The notes under the pieces: model-generated
Database searches by the model: none
What the model saw: the letters and a program-made list of their open reading frames with translations, nothing else
Told to the model about the DNA's origin: nothing
Shown here: positions 27,237-36,799 of the stretch, piece by piece
Layout: the number at the start of each line of letters is the position of its first letter
How positions within the stretch are numbered: the first letter of the stretch is position 1
Translations under genes and position numbers: made by a program
Origin: Zetaproteobacteria bacterium
Lineage (GTDB): Bacteria > Pseudomonadota > Zetaproteobacteria > Mariprofundales > Mariprofundaceae
Length of the DNA stretch: 43,879 nt
Assembly: GCA_002753275.1 (NCBI GenBank)
Contig: PEAA01000002.1
Coordinates: 106,940 to 150,818, forward strand
Direction of reading: 5' to 3'

Positions 27237-27402
27237 ATTAAACCTCGTCCGTTATGAAATAAGTTTGGCTAACTATATCGCTAAGTTTTCCTCTTTCCAC
27301 TCTTTCATGATACCCTTATAGGGGGTGTTGGCTTATGCGGGGCCTTTGTCGAAGCATTGAAATGCGTAAAGAAACATTTTTTGCTGGGAGGTTTCACCAG
27401 GC

Positions 27403-29274
27403 TTAAACCGTCTCGCGGGGTTGATGGCTCCAGTGCTCAATACGGTTTCTGCCATTTTTCTTGGCTTGATAGAGCGCACTATCCGCTTGGCTTAGTAAGG
27501 TGTCGAAGTTGTTTTCATGCTCTGTTTGTTCAAAGTGTTTGAATTGTGCCAGTCCAAAGCTGGCCGTTAATGTGATCGACTGGTCTTGCCATATGACCGA
27601 GGATCGTTCAATTTGATTGCGCATCCGTTCAGCAATTATGGTTGCCGATGCAAGTGAGGTGTGGGGTAAGACAATGGCAAACTCTTCGCCGCCAATGCGT
27701 CCAATAAAGTCTTCTTGGCGAAGATTCTTTGCTAAGAGTGTGGCGACATGAATCAGTGCGGCATCGCCGCCGGCATGGCCATAGCGATCATTGATGAGTT
27801 TGAAAAAATCAATGTCGATCATCATTGCAGAGAGTTCAGAATCATAACGCAACGACCGTTGAAGTTCGCGATCGCCTGCCTCGAAAAGAGCTCTGCGATT
27901 GGCAACACCTGTTAGCGCATCTGTTCGTGCCAATGATTCAGCATGTTGGCGGGCCTGCTCCAAGGCAAGGGTGCGCTCCTTCACTTTTGTTTCGAGACGC
28001 TCGTGTTCATTTTCAAGTTGTATGAGTTGTTCGTTTTGAAGCGTTAACTTGTCGTGTTGAAGGATGTTAATGCGATCCGCCAAGGCAAATGATAAGAGAA
28101 TCCCTTCGATAAAGAGGCCAATTGCAGGCGTGAGCATGACAAATGAATCCAAATGAATCACACCCGTGTGGCGCAGCAACGCTATGAAAATTGAGAGGCT
28201 CCATGCGCTCCATGCGGCAATATAAAAGCGGGCATCGATATATCCTTTGAGATATTGCCAAATACCAAAGAGGGGCATGGTTAGTGAGATGGTGGCAACA
28301 ATCACAAGACATTGCAATGCAACCATACGGAAACCCACGGCACCAATGATAAGGCTGACGGTGCTAATGAGCATCAGCGCGATGAAAAAACGATCGCTCC
28401 ATGGCGAGCGTTCCTTGGTGTGAAGAAATGTGCGCGAAAATTGGCATGCTGTGATGATTAGCAGGTTGGAAAATAGAATAGGGGCAAAGTCATTGAACCA
28501 TAAATTATTGCCCCACACATAGTGGTTTCCAATTCCGGTGAGTGCAAAAAGTGTGGGCAGTGGCATGAGAGCATAAATGGTGTACCAAAGGTATTCATGC
28601 ATGCGTGTCGAGTAACCAATGAAAAGATTATACAAAAATAGCGTGATGGAAATTCCGATGAAAAGTCCCATCAACATCGTCCATTGTGAATAAAATTGCG
28701 CATGGGTGTCCTGCGTCCATGCGCGTAAGCCTACTTCGGCAAATATTGCAGATGCGTTGGAGAAATGAATGAGGATCTGTTGTTGCTGTAGCGCGAGCGT
28801 TGTGATTTCAACGGTATTGTTTTCAAAGGGAAGTTGTTGTTCTCTCCATGAGGTATGGTCACCCACGGAAATGGGATGTTGATCATCAATGTAAATCGTG
28901 ATCCAGTCCCATTGCGGTTGCATGAATTCCAGATACCAGCGGATTGTCTCAGATGTTGGGTTGTGGACATTGAGGAGTAGCCAAAAGTCACTTTTTGTTA
29001 GACCTAAATGGGTTTGATTGTGCGGGAGCGTTTTAAAGAGATTGGCGACGGCAGGTTTTTGTATGTCGGTAATGGTATATTGATGGAGAGGGTCTTCCAG
29101 ATACAGGATGTTTTGGTTGGCGTGAATGCCTGAAATTGTTTGGGATAGTGTGAGGGGTAAAAGCTGCGAGGATGGATTGGCCGTTGCTACGCTTGGAAAT
29201 GCAATGCCTATGGCCAAGCAGAGCAAAAGCCCTGTGATTTTCCACGAAAACTTGTGCAGGTCCTGTTTCTTCAT
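27403..29274 (-). CDS. 7TMR-DISM diguanylate cyclase
   Basis: Membrane cyclic-di-GMP synthase of 623 residues. A signal peptide-like N-terminus (hydrophobic about 13-30, then ATAN) is followed by a periplasmic domain of the 7TMR-DISMED2 type (about 40-170). About seven membrane helices follow (about 190-390), then a coiled-coil linker (about 395-450) and a GGDEF domain. The active site reads GGEEF at 528-532, an active variant, with an RxxD inhibitory site (RQED) five residues before it. No EAL domain is present. The ATG at 29274 with GAGGA close upstream was preferred to one six codons earlier, which has no ribosome site. Confidence 0.92.
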   Translation of the reverse strand: MKKQDLHKFSWKITGLLLCLAIGIAFPSVATANPSSQLLPLTLSQTISGIHANQNILYLEDPLHQYTITDIQKPAVANLFKTLPHNQTHLGLTKSDFWLLLNVHNPTSETIRWYLEFMQPQWDWITIYIDDQHPISVGDHTSWREQQLPFENNTVEITTLALQQQQILIHFSNASAIFAEVGLRAWTQDTHAQFYSQWTMLMGLFIGISITLFLYNLFIGYSTRMHEYLWYTIYALMPLPTLFALTGIGNHYVWGNNLWFNDFAPILFSNLLIITACQFSRTFLHTKERSPWSDRFFIALMLISTVSLIIGAVGFRMVALQCLVIVATISLTMPLFGIWQYLKGYIDARFYIAAWSAWSLSIFIALLRHTGVIHLDSFVMLTPAIGLFIEGILLSFALADRINILQHDKLTLQNEQLIQLENEHERLETKVKERTLALEQARQHAESLARTDALTGVANRRALFEAGDRELQRSLRYDSELSAMMIDIDFFKLINDRYGHAGGDAALIHVATLLAKNLRQEDFIGRIGGEEFAIVLPHTSLASATIIAERMRNQIERSSVIWQDQSITLTASFGLAQFKHFEQTEHENNFDTLLSQADSALYQAKKNGRNRIEHWSHQPRETV

Positions 29275-29379
29275 ATTCCTCGCCGAGCCCATGTGTTTAG
29301 CAGAGATATTATAAGGGGGCTTTCGTCAGGGTCAAGAGTGTTTTAAATCATGTGGTTGCGTTATGAGCGAGGGTTCATC

Positions 29380-29407
29380 TTGTTATTTTCTTGGTGGTCG
29401 CAATAAT
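29380..29407 (+). promoter_or_regulatory. Candidate sigma-70 promoter for fabI-aroC
   Basis: TTGTTA (29380-29385) and AATAAT (29402-29407) are spaced by 16 bases and match four and five consensus positions respectively. Transcription from about 29414 would give a leader of roughly 50 bases before the GTG start at 29465. Confidence 0.45.
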
Positions 29408-29464
29408 GGAGCCCGATTTTATGACTATTTTCTAATCATGTTTAAGCGCAAGGGGGATCATCCA

Positions 29465-30253
29465 GTGGGTATTCTTGAAGGCAAAAAAGGTTTAATTCTT
29501 GGAATTGCAAACAATAAATCGATTGCCTGGGGTGTGGCGCAAGCAGCAACGCGTGAAGGTGCAGAGTTAGGTTTTAACTATTTAGGAGACTCGTTGGAAA
29601 AGCGCGTTCGTCCATTGGCAGAGTCCGTGGGTTCAACGCTGATTGAGCCGCTTGATGTGACCGATGATGCGCAAATGGATGAGTTTTTTGCCAAGGTCGA
29701 GGCGCAGTGGGGTACGCTTGATTTTTTGGTGCACTCGATTGCATTCGCCAACAAAGATGCGCTGCACAATCCTTTTTCAACAACCACGCGTGAAGATTTC
29801 CATCTTGCCTTGGATATTTCCGCTTATTCGTTTATTGCTGTTGCCCAGCGCGCTGCAAAAATCATGAACCCTGGTGGAAGCTTGGTGACCATGTCTTATT
29901 TGGGTGCCGTGCGTGCGGTGCCTGGTTATGGGGTGATGGGCGTCGCCAAGGCCGCGCTTGAGGCTTCAACCCGCTATTTGGCGCAAGATTTGGGCGAGCA
30001 TGGTATTCGTGTGAATGCAGTCTCTGCAGGTCCTATTCGTACCTTGGCAGCTTCTGCAGTTGGCGACTTTAGAAAGTTGATGGAAAAGAGTGCGCGAGGC
30101 TCAATGCTCGGTCGCAATGTGACGCAGGAAGAGGTCGGTAATACAACCGCTTATTTGTTGTCGGACCTCTCTTCAGGCGTGACGGGTGAGGTGCATTATG
30201 TTGATAGCGGTTTCCATATAGGTGCAGGTGATCCTGGCATCGCACAAGATTAA
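29465..30253 (+). CDS. fabI: Enoyl-[acyl-carrier-protein] reductase (NADH) FabI
   Basis: Catalyses the last reduction of each fatty acid elongation cycle. It is a short-chain dehydrogenase with the FabI-specific cofactor region LILGIANNKSIAWGVAQ. The catalytic residues are Tyr145, Tyr155 and Lys162, spaced exactly as Tyr146, Tyr156 and Lys163 of E. coli FabI. I chose the GTG at 29465 because AAGGGGG precedes it and the product (VGILEGKKGLILG, 262 residues) aligns with the family. The frame is open to 29363, but those 34 codons show no FabI character. It is followed after three bases by aroC. Confidence 0.95.
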   Translation: MGILEGKKGLILGIANNKSIAWGVAQAATREGAELGFNYLGDSLEKRVRPLAESVGSTLIEPLDVTDDAQMDEFFAKVEAQWGTLDFLVHSIAFANKDALHNPFSTTTREDFHLALDISAYSFIAVAQRAAKIMNPGGSLVTMSYLGAVRAVPGYGVMGVAKAALEASTRYLAQDLGEHGIRVNAVSAGPIRTLAASAVGDFRKLMEKSARGSMLGRNVTQEEVGNTTAYLLSDLSSGVTGEVHYVDSGFHIGAGDPGIAQD

Positions 30254-30256
30254 TTC

Positions 30257-31336
30257 GTGTCTGGTTCTAGTTTGGGTCAAGTTTTCCGTGTAACGACTGC
30301 GGGTGAATCGCATGGGGCTGCGCTTGTTGCGATTGTTGAAGGGTGTCCCGCAGGTGTTGTGCTCTCAGAGGCAGATATTCAACCCGATTTGGATCGTCGA
30401 AAGCCTGGACAGTCTAAATACACCACCCAGCGTAAAGAAGATGATGTGGTCGAGATATTGTCTGGTGTTTTTGAAGGGGTGACGACGGGATGCCCAATCG
30501 GCTTGCTGATTCGTAATACCGATCAGCGTAGTAAAGACTATTCTGACATTGCAGATAAATTTCGCCCGGGTCATGCCGATTACACCTATTTTAAGAAATA
30601 TGGCTTGCGAGACTATCGAGGTGGTGGGCGATCTAGTGCCCGAGAAACGGCGGTGCGTGTGGCCGCGGGGGGCGTTGCAAAGAAGTTTTTAGCAGGCATG
30701 GGCGTGCATATTCAAGGATGGGTCGATCAAATTGGTCCGGTGCGCATTGATTCTGCGCGCTTTGATTTGGATGAAATTGCGCGTAACCCTTTCTTTTGTC
30801 CCGATGCTGAGGCCGCTGTGAAAATGGCAGGCTATATGGATGCTTTACGAAAAACGGGCGACTCCATAGGTGCGGGAGTCAGCGTTCAAGCCACGGGTGT
30901 TATCGCTGGTTTAGGCGAGCCTGTTTTTGATCGTTTGGATGCGGATGTCGCTAAAGCAATGATGTCAATTCAAGCGGTGAAGGGTGTTGAAATTGGCGAT
31001 GGTTTCGCATGTATTGAGGCCAAAGGTTCTGAGTTCGGTGATGCGATCCGGAACAGTGGTTTCCTTTCCAATCATGCGGGTGGAATTTTGGGGGGGATCT
31101 CAAACGGAGATGCGATCTTGGCTCGAATGGCGCTTAAGCCAACCTCTTCGATTTTGCAACCGCGTCCGACCATTGATATTCATGGTGATGAAACGGAGAT
31201 TGTTACCAAAGGACGCCATGATCCGTGTGTAGGTATTCGAGCAGTGCCCATTGCAGAGGCAATGTTGGCCTTGGTTCTTGCCGATCATGCATTGCGTAAC
31301 CGCGCCAGTCGAGCCTCTTCTTTCCCTACATTGTAG
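30257..31336 (+). CDS. aroC: Chorismate synthase AroC
   Basis: FMN-dependent enzyme that converts 5-enolpyruvylshikimate 3-phosphate to chorismate, the last common step to aromatic amino acids. [21 protein letters not shown] near the N-terminus, [10 protein letters not shown], then [19 protein letters not shown] and the GGISNG motif are signatures. The length of 359 residues is normal. The start is GTG three bases after the fabI stop, with no clear ribosome site, so it is probably translated by coupling to fabI. Chorismate feeds the tryptophan genes further downstream. Confidence 0.96.
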   Translation: MSGSSLGQVFRVTTAGESHGAALVAIVEGCPAGVVLSEADIQPDLDRRKPGQSKYTTQRKEDDVVEILSGVFEGVTTGCPIGLLIRNTDQRSKDYSDIADKFRPGHADYTYFKKYGLRDYRGGGRSSARETAVRVAAGGVAKKFLAGMGVHIQGWVDQIGPVRIDSARFDLDEIARNPFFCPDAEAAVKMAGYMDALRKTGDSIGAGVSVQATGVIAGLGEPVFDRLDADVAKAMMSIQAVKGVEIGDGFACIEAKGSEFGDAIRNSGFLSNHAGGILGGISNGDAILARMALKPTSSILQPRPTIDIHGDETEIVTKGRHDPCVGIRAVPIAEAMLALVLADHALRNRASRASSFPTL

Positions 31337-31408
31337 CTGTCGTGCTTGATCGCTGAGGTCGAGCAAGTAGAGCCAATATTGATCTGAATCACTACATCCC
31401 TGTAGTTA

Positions 31409-31452
31409 TTCATGACGAAAGGAAAAAAAGAAATTTTTCCTTTCGTCATGAA
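31409..31452. repeat. Perfect 19-bp inverted repeat, six-base loop
   Basis: The arms 31409-31427 and 31434-31452 are exact reverse complements around the loop AAGAAA. The inner part of the stem is A5/T5 and the outer part contains CATGACG. It lies about 70 bases after the aroC stop. It lacks a T tract after the stem, so it is not a canonical terminator, but a bidirectional terminator or a small mobile repeat are possible. Confidence 0.85.
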
Positions 31453-31556
31453 ACCAGTCACTTGCAGCTTATGGTTTTGGCAGGCCATTCATGGTCTGCA
31501 CAGATGCTCTGATTTATTCAGAGTATCCCCAAGTTTGTAGATTGTTGAGTGTTGGT

Positions 31557-31585
31557 AAAAAAGTTGAAAACATGGGGTTTCCCCA
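31557..31585 (-). terminator. Possible terminator of mlaA
   Basis: On the minus strand TGGGG-AAA-CCCCA (31573-31585) forms a short stem followed by a T-rich stretch (TGTTTTCAACTTTTTT), starting 27 bases after the mlaA stop. The stem is only five base pairs, so the call is moderate. Confidence 0.45.
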
Positions 31586-31612
31586 GGGCTTGATTCGTTA
31601 ATGCCAAGGTCA

Positions 31613-32431
31613 TTACGGATTGAACACGCCGGTTGGGATCGGCATGGAGTTGGGGAGTGTACTGCTGTTTTCACGATTTTGTGGATCATCAGCCCATTCA
31701 TCAAATTCAGCATCGGGATCTTTTTTGCTGATTGCAGGCGGATGTCCATCGTAGATAAGATGAAGTCGGTTCTGACGCCATGCCTCACGGGTGAATACAT
31801 AAGGATCCAACGAGAGTTCGTCTCGCATCTCTGATGCCGATAAAAGCCCCGCGCGCACATTGACATACTTTAGAATATACATTGGCATGGTGACGGTTGA
31901 TGCGACGACCGTCGAAAGCCAGAACATACCATCGGTGATGGATGATGTGATAAAGTCTGGCGTTTTACGCAGGGAGTTGGGGCCCAAAACTGGGTAAACA
32001 ATGTAGGCGCCTTCACCTACGCCCCAAACCGCCAGTGTTTGGCCAAAGTCTTCATAATGCTGATCGTAGCCAATTTTGCTGGCGATATCCATGATGCCGC
32101 CCATGCCAAGTGTGGTATTGATGAAGAAACGAGTAACATCTTCACTTCCTTGAACGACTTTGCCTTGCAAAAGATCATGTAAGATGGTGTTGAGGTACAT
32201 CCAGTGGTTGAAAAAGTTGGTGACGCCATTGCGCATGGTTGGTGTGGTGATGATGACATAACCTTCTGCAATGGGCTTGAGTGTGTAGTTGTCAATGAGC
32301 GTGTTCACTGCATCAATAGGACGATTGATCGGCTCCAATGGGTCATAGTCATTGTTGGTGGTAGCGCAGCCGCTCAAAAGCAGGAAAATAGCCGTAAAAA
32401 GACAGCGCAGGAAACGGTAGGGATTACGCAT
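31613..32431 (-). CDS. mlaA: Outer-membrane lipoprotein MlaA (VacJ)
   Basis: Component of the Mla system that removes misplaced phospholipids from the outer leaflet of the outer membrane. It has a lipoprotein signal peptide with lipobox LSGC (Cys22), then the family start DYDPLEPINRPIDAVN and a conserved core through FINTTLGMGGIMDIASKIG, then VYPVLGPNSLRKTPDF. The acidic proline-rich tail (about 235-272) is variable. No mlaBCDEF genes are adjacent, which is common for mlaA. Confidence 0.93.
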   Translation of the reverse strand: MRNPYRFLRCLFTAIFLLLSGCATTNNDYDPLEPINRPIDAVNTLIDNYTLKPIAEGYVIITTPTMRNGVTNFFNHWMYLNTILHDLLQGKVVQGSEDVTRFFINTTLGMGGIMDIASKIGYDQHYEDFGQTLAVWGVGEGAYIVYPVLGPNSLRKTPDFITSSITDGMFWLSTVVASTVTMPMYILKYVNVRAGLLSASEMRDELSLDPYVFTREAWRQNRLHLIYDGHPPAISKKDPDAEFDEWADDPQNRENSSTLPNSMPIPTGVFNP

Positions 32432-32526
32432 GTTTGCAATAAATTGTAGGAAACAAAATCATGATGCCACGAACCCTAATGGAAACTGTTGTCAAATGAA
32501 AATAGGCGTGTGAACTTTGCAATGGC

Positions 32527-33093
32527 TTAAACCCAGCTTTCAGCATCGATGGGTGATTGAGGCGTCTCATGGATATGGTTGATCATTTTGCGCAAGAGAT
32601 GCCAGTCAAATTGTACGCCAGGATCCCATTTCCGCGTAGGTGCGATTTCTTGATGACCCACGATGCGTTCTTGGGTGATTTGCGGAAAGTGGTGCATGAG
32701 CTGTTGGCAAAGTTGTGTCAGGGAACTGTATTGTTTGGAGGTGAAAGGGGTGCGCTGATCGCCAATGAGTTCAATGCCAATCGAATAATCATTACAGTTG
32801 CTGCGACCTTGCCAAGATGATTCACCGGCATGCCAAGCACGCATGCGTAGTGGAACAAATTGTGTAATATTACCTTGACGATCGATGACAAAATGACTTG
32901 AGACCTCAAGGTTTGCTAGCTCTTTGTTGCAGGAGAGGTTGTGCTGTGTGATGGTTCCTAAGAAAAGAGATTCAATATAATCGCTATGGAACTCACCATC
33001 TGGAATGCTGATTGCGTGAATGACGATAAGGTCAGGCGTGGTGTTTTGGGGGCGTTCATTGTAAAATGGGGATGGGGAATAACGGTATGCCAT
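32527..33093 (-). CDS. ampD: 1,6-anhydro-N-acetylmuramyl-L-alanine amidase AmpD
   Basis: Cytoplasmic zinc amidase (Amidase_2) of peptidoglycan recycling; it releases the stem peptide from anhydro-muropeptides. The zinc ligands are visible in LIVIHAIS (His) and in GHQEIAPTRKWDPG (His and, ten residues on, Asp), the same spacing as in Citrobacter AmpD. RAWHAGESSW and NDYSIGIELIG are also typical. There is no signal peptide, which fits AmpD rather than periplasmic AmiD. I chose the ATG at 33093 (188 residues); a TTG five codons earlier is possible and neither has a good ribosome site. Confidence 0.93.
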   Translation of the reverse strand: MAYRYSPSPFYNERPQNTTPDLIVIHAISIPDGEFHSDYIESLFLGTITQHNLSCNKELANLEVSSHFVIDRQGNITQFVPLRMRAWHAGESSWQGRSNCNDYSIGIELIGDQRTPFTSKQYSSLTQLCQQLMHHFPQITQERIVGHQEIAPTRKWDPGVQFDWHLLRKMINHIHETPQSPIDAESWV

Positions 33094-33180
33094 GGTGTGA
33101 ATATGCAAGGTGTTGAATGATGGCGCAAGGATTGTGTCGTTGTTTGAAGGGCTTTCGTGTGGCTATAGAGGCTTCTTTTT

Positions 33181-33208
33181 TTGTTAATTAAGCCGCAGCG
33201 GTTATAGT
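33181..33208 (+). promoter_or_regulatory. Candidate promoter of trpFBA-accD-folC
   Basis: TTGTTA (33181-33186) and TATAGT (33203-33208) are 16 bases apart. The expected start of transcription falls at or next to the trpF ATG at 33215, which has no ribosome site, suggesting a leaderless message. Confidence 0.5.
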
Positions 33209-33214
33209 TCGCAG

Positions 33215-33865
33215 ATGACTCTTTTTCGAACACGGTTAAAAGTGTGTGGTATAACCCGTCAATCGGATGCAATGGCGGCATCATTGATGGGGGTTGATGC
33301 GTTAGGATTTGTTTTTTACAAACCTTCTCCGCGGTACGTTTGCCCGGAAAAAGCGGCTGAAATTATAAGAGGGTTGCCGCCATTTGTGACGAGTGTAGGT
33401 CTCTTTGTTAATCCCACGCAGTCGGAGATTGATGATGTGTTGCGTATTGCGCCCTTGCACAATATTCAGTTGCATGGCGATGAGTCTCCGCAGTTTTGTC
33501 AGGCGCAAAGTCTTCCGATTATTAAATCATTGGCTATCGAAACGGTGAATGATTTGAAGCATGCCCATGACTACCCTTGCGCATTATTGTTGGATACAAA
33601 AGCACCCAAAGGGGTTTATGGAGGGACTGGCAAGGCGTTTGATTGGGATGTGTTGAGTCACTTTGATCATGATTATCCATTGCTTTTGGCTGGTGGTTTG
33701 AGGCCTGATAATGTCGTAGAGGCGATGAGTAAACGGATGTGGTTTGCACTTGATGTCTCTTCCGGCGTAGAGTCTTCCGCTGGAATCAAGGAATCTGCGC
33801 TTATTTCTCAATTTCTTATGGCGATGCGCCAATCTTTGATGTCCACCCAAGGAGTGACGCTTTGA
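33215..33865 (+). CDS. trpF: Phosphoribosylanthranilate isomerase TrpF
   Basis: TIM-barrel enzyme for the third step of tryptophan synthesis. The catalytic cysteine is in LKVCGITR (Cys11), the catalytic aspartate is in [16 protein letters not shown], and the phosphate-binding end reads [14 protein letters not shown]. The 216 residues match the family. There is no Shine-Dalgarno sequence before the ATG and a promoter lies directly upstream. The stop overlaps the trpB TTG start. trpC, trpD and trpE are not nearby. Confidence 0.96.
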   Translation: MTLFRTRLKVCGITRQSDAMAASLMGVDALGFVFYKPSPRYVCPEKAAEIIRGLPPFVTSVGLFVNPTQSEIDDVLRIAPLHNIQLHGDESPQFCQAQSLPIIKSLAIETVNDLKHAHDYPCALLLDTKAPKGVYGGTGKAFDWDVLSHFDHDYPLLLAGGLRPDNVVEAMSKRMWFALDVSSGVESSAGIKESALISQFLMAMRQSLMSTQGVTL

Positions 33866-35085
33866 GCTTAGATCGATCAATGTATGATTTGAATATTACC
33901 CACGCCCCAGATTTGATGGGACATTTTGGTGTTTTTGGTGGTATGTTTGCTGCAGAAACATTGATGGGCCCCCTGCAGGAACTTAAGGATGCATTTCAAT
34001 CGGCATGGGCTGATCCACAATTCCATGCGGAGCGTATGGATCTTTTGGAACATTATGTCGGAAGGGCAACGCCACTTTATCATGCGAAACATCTCTCAAA
34101 CGCTGTCGGTGGTGCACAGATTTATCTTAAACGCGAAGATTTAACCCATACGGGTGCACACAAAATTAATAATACCATAGGCCAAGCTCTGCTTGCCAAG
34201 CGGATGGGGAAAAAACGGGTCATTGCTGAAACCGGTGCAGGGCAGCATGGGGTTGCAACCGCGACTGTCGCGGCGATGTTCAATATGGAGTGTGATGTCT
34301 ATATGGGGCGGGAAGATACGATTCGCCAGGCGCCCAATGTATTTCGTATGAAGTTGTTGGGGGCCAATGTGATACCGGTCGATTCTGGCTCCGCAACTTT
34401 GAAAGATGCCTTGAATGAAGCGTTGCGCGATTGGGTTGCGTCATGTGAGCATACATTTTATATTATTGGTACGGTGGCAGGGCCGCATCCGTATCCGTTG
34501 ATGGTGCGGCAGTTTCATGCGGTGATAGGGCAAGAGGCGAGGGCGCAAATGTTACAACAAACAGGTAAATTGCCCGATGTTGCTGTTGCCTGTGTGGGTG
34601 GTGGTTCCAATGCGATGGGATTGTTGCACCCATTGCGGGATGACCCTGTGCGCTTGGTCGCTGTTGAGGCGGCGGGATATGGTTTGAATTCGGGGCAACA
34701 TTCGGCCTCATTGCTTCGTGGTAAAAAAGGAATCTTGCATGGAAATTTAACCTATTTGCTTGAAGATGATGAAGGTCAAGTGGAGGGGACGCATAGTATT
34801 TCCGCTGGGCTGGACTATCCTGGTGTAGGCCCTGAGCTTGCAGCGATGTTTGATCAAGGTGTGCTTGATCTTGATAGTGCGACCGATAAAGAGGCGTTGG
34901 CGGCCTTTCAGCAATTAACCAAAACAGAAGGAATTATACCTGCATTGGAGTCGAGTCATGCGCTGGCGGCTGGGATGCGCATTGCTGCAACGATGAGAGA
35001 AGAGCAATCGGTGTTGATTAATTTGTCAGGGCGCGGGGATAAAGATATGAATACGGTGATGAAATTGCTGGGAGAGCAGGTATGA
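33862..35085 (+). CDS. trpB: Tryptophan synthase beta chain TrpB
   Basis: PLP enzyme that condenses indole with serine. The Schiff-base lysine is Lys101 in [26 protein letters not shown], the phosphate-binding GGGSNAMG and the C-terminal [12 protein letters not shown] are signatures. The start is TTG at 33862, overlapping the trpF stop, because AAGGAG lies seven bases before it; the next ATG (33880) has no ribosome site. The total length of 407 residues is normal, and trpA overlaps the end by four bases. Confidence 0.97.
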   Translation: MSLDRSMYDLNITHAPDLMGHFGVFGGMFAAETLMGPLQELKDAFQSAWADPQFHAERMDLLEHYVGRATPLYHAKHLSNAVGGAQIYLKREDLTHTGAHKINNTIGQALLAKRMGKKRVIAETGAGQHGVATATVAAMFNMECDVYMGREDTIRQAPNVFRMKLLGANVIPVDSGSATLKDALNEALRDWVASCEHTFYIIGTVAGPHPYPLMVRQFHAVIGQEARAQMLQQTGKLPDVAVACVGGGSNAMGLLHPLRDDPVRLVAVEAAGYGLNSGQHSASLLRGKKGILHGNLTYLLEDDEGQVEGTHSISAGLDYPGVGPELAAMFDQGVLDLDSATDKEALAAFQQLTKTEGIIPALESSHALAAGMRIAATMREEQSVLINLSGRGDKDMNTVMKLLGEQV

Positions 35086-35897
35086 GTCATGATCGTTTAA
35101 GTACACTTTTTGCTCGTTGTAAAACCGATGGACGGGCTGCGTTGGTTGGCTATTTGACGGCGGGTGATCCATCCGTTTCGTTGTCCGAACAATTATTGCT
35201 TACTTTGGCGGAACAGGTTGATGTGATCGAAATTGGCATGCCGTTTTCTGATCCTATGGCTGATGGTCCGGTTATTCAGGCTGCTAGTGAGCGGGCGCTT
35301 GCTGCGGGTACAAAAATGGATGATGTTTTTGAATTGGCTGCGAAAGTGCGTGCTGCAAGAGCGGATATTGGCATTGTGCTGATGGGCTATGCCAATACCC
35401 CTTACGCGCTGGGCTTTGATCAATTTGCTTTAAAGGCAGCAGCAGCAGGGGTTGATGGTGTTTTGTTGGTTGATATTCCTGCCGAAGAGAGCGCAATTTG
35501 CGATGAAGCGTTTAGACGGAATCATCTGCATCGTATTTTTTTGCTTTCACCGACATCATCAGATTACCGGATTGCGTTAGCAGCCAAACATGCTTCCGGG
35601 TTTATTTATTATGTCTCTTTAAAAGGTATTACAGGGGCTGAAATGGGTGCGGTTGGAGATATTGATGCACAGGTAAAAAGAATTCGTAAGTTTACGGATT
35701 TACCCATTTGCGTTGGTTTTGGGATTAAAACCCCCGCACAAGTTTCTCAGGTTGGAGCTTTTGCAGATGGTGTTGTAGTAGGTAGCCATTTTGTCAACCA
35801 GATTGCACAGTTTCATGGCAATGAGATGATTACAGTTCAGGCATTAAAAGAGGTTGCCACTTCCATGCGTAGCGCATTGGAATCACATTCAGCTTGA
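35082..35897 (+). CDS. trpA: Tryptophan synthase alpha chain TrpA
   Basis: TIM-barrel subunit that cleaves indole-3-glycerol phosphate and passes indole to TrpB. The catalytic Glu50 ([11 protein letters not shown]) and Asp61 (ADGPVIQ) are in place, and the phosphate loop reads [13 protein letters not shown]. The 271-residue length is standard. It overlaps trpB as ATGA, keeping the stoichiometric coupling typical of this pair. Confidence 0.97.
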   Translation: MSHDRLSTLFARCKTDGRAALVGYLTAGDPSVSLSEQLLLTLAEQVDVIEIGMPFSDPMADGPVIQAASERALAAGTKMDDVFELAAKVRAARADIGIVLMGYANTPYALGFDQFALKAAAAGVDGVLLVDIPAEESAICDEAFRRNHLHRIFLLSPTSSDYRIALAAKHASGFIYYVSLKGITGAEMGAVGDIDAQVKRIRKFTDLPICVGFGIKTPAQVSQVGAFADGVVVGSHFVNQIAQFHGNEMITVQALKEVATSMRSALESHSA

Positions 35898-35907
35898 GGT
35901 TTTCAAT

Positions 35908-36786
35908 ATGAGTTGGTTAACAGATTGGATGAATAGTCCAAGGAAGATTTTAGCATCGGGGAAAAAAGAGTCCCCAACACCGGAAGGGATGTGGCTGCAA
36001 TGCCCAGGATGCAAAGAGACGCTTTATAATAAAGAGTTACATGGCTATTTAATGGTTTGCCCCCGTTGTAATGAGCATTTGCGCATTGAAGCGAGCAAGC
36101 GAGCAGAGTTTTTGTTTGATGAAGCGAGTTATCAAGAGTTTGATTTGGATCTGAAACCCGCAGATCCATTGGGCTTTAAAGATCAAAAACGCTACAAAGA
36201 TCGTGTGAAAGATGCTGTTAAAAAAGCGGGCAATGAAGATGCGATGCGTAACTATTTGGGTGAGATTTGCGCGCAAAAAGCCTCGGTGTCGATTTTTGAT
36301 TTTGCATTTATGGGCGGGTCAATGGGCTCTGTTGTGGGCGAGAAGATTGCGCGAGGTATGGAGCGGGCAGTGGAAAATCGCTGTCCTTATCTTCTCATTA
36401 CGGCATCGGGAGGGGCTCGAATGCAGGAAGGGATTCTCTCATTGATGCAAATGGCAAAAACTTCGTCGGTTGCAAATCAGTTGAAAGATCAAAAACTCCC
36501 CTTTGTTTGTTTGTTGACAGATCCAACAATGGGAGGGGTTTCAGCTTCGGTAGCATGGTTAGGAGATGTGATTTTGGCTGAGCCGGGAGCATTGATTGGC
36601 TTTGCAGGGCCTCGGGTGATCCAAGAGACCGTAGGTGAAAAATTACCAGAAGGCTTTCAGCGTGCTGAGTTTTTACAAGAGCATGGATTGATTGATGCAA
36701 TTGTTAATCGTGGCGATCAACGAGATTATTTATCGATGACTTTTCGCCATTTGATGCAACGCCCTTTTGCCAATAAAACCTTATAA
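35908..36786 (+). CDS. accD: Acetyl-CoA carboxylase carboxyltransferase subunit beta AccD
   Basis: Carboxyltransferase beta subunit for malonyl-CoA synthesis. The N-terminal zinc ribbon has CPGC and CPRC pairs (about residues 32-54), followed by a crotonase-fold domain with TASGGARMQEG and DPTMGGVSAS and then AGPRVIQETVG. I chose the ATG at 35908, with GAGG eight bases upstream and 292 residues, over an earlier frame start that lies inside trpA. The order trpFBA-accD-folC is common in Proteobacteria. Confidence 0.97.
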   Translation: MSWLTDWMNSPRKILASGKKESPTPEGMWLQCPGCKETLYNKELHGYLMVCPRCNEHLRIEASKRAEFLFDEASYQEFDLDLKPADPLGFKDQKRYKDRVKDAVKKAGNEDAMRNYLGEICAQKASVSIFDFAFMGGSMGSVVGEKIARGMERAVENRCPYLLITASGGARMQEGILSLMQMAKTSSVANQLKDQKLPFVCLLTDPTMGGVSASVAWLGDVILAEPGALIGFAGPRVIQETVGEKLPEGFQRAEFLQEHGLIDAIVNRGDQRDYLSMTFRHLMQRPFANKTL

Positions 36787-36799
36787 ATATTTTTGACCT

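Larger units (their letters stand above)
31337..31612. other. Intergenic region rich in inverted repeats between aroC and mlaA
   Basis: This 276-base gap separates convergent genes. It holds an imperfect 8-bp stem (about 31343-31365), the short dyad ACTACA-TCCC-TGTAGT (31391-31406), the long 19-bp dyad 31409-31452, and a small GC hairpin 31573-31585. No convincing coding frame with a ribosome site was found on either strand. Confidence 0.6.

Noticed and set aside
31489-31866. 125-codon frame on the minus strand between aroC and mlaA
   Set aside because: It mostly overlaps mlaA in another frame, and the remaining part holds hairpins and no ribosome site.
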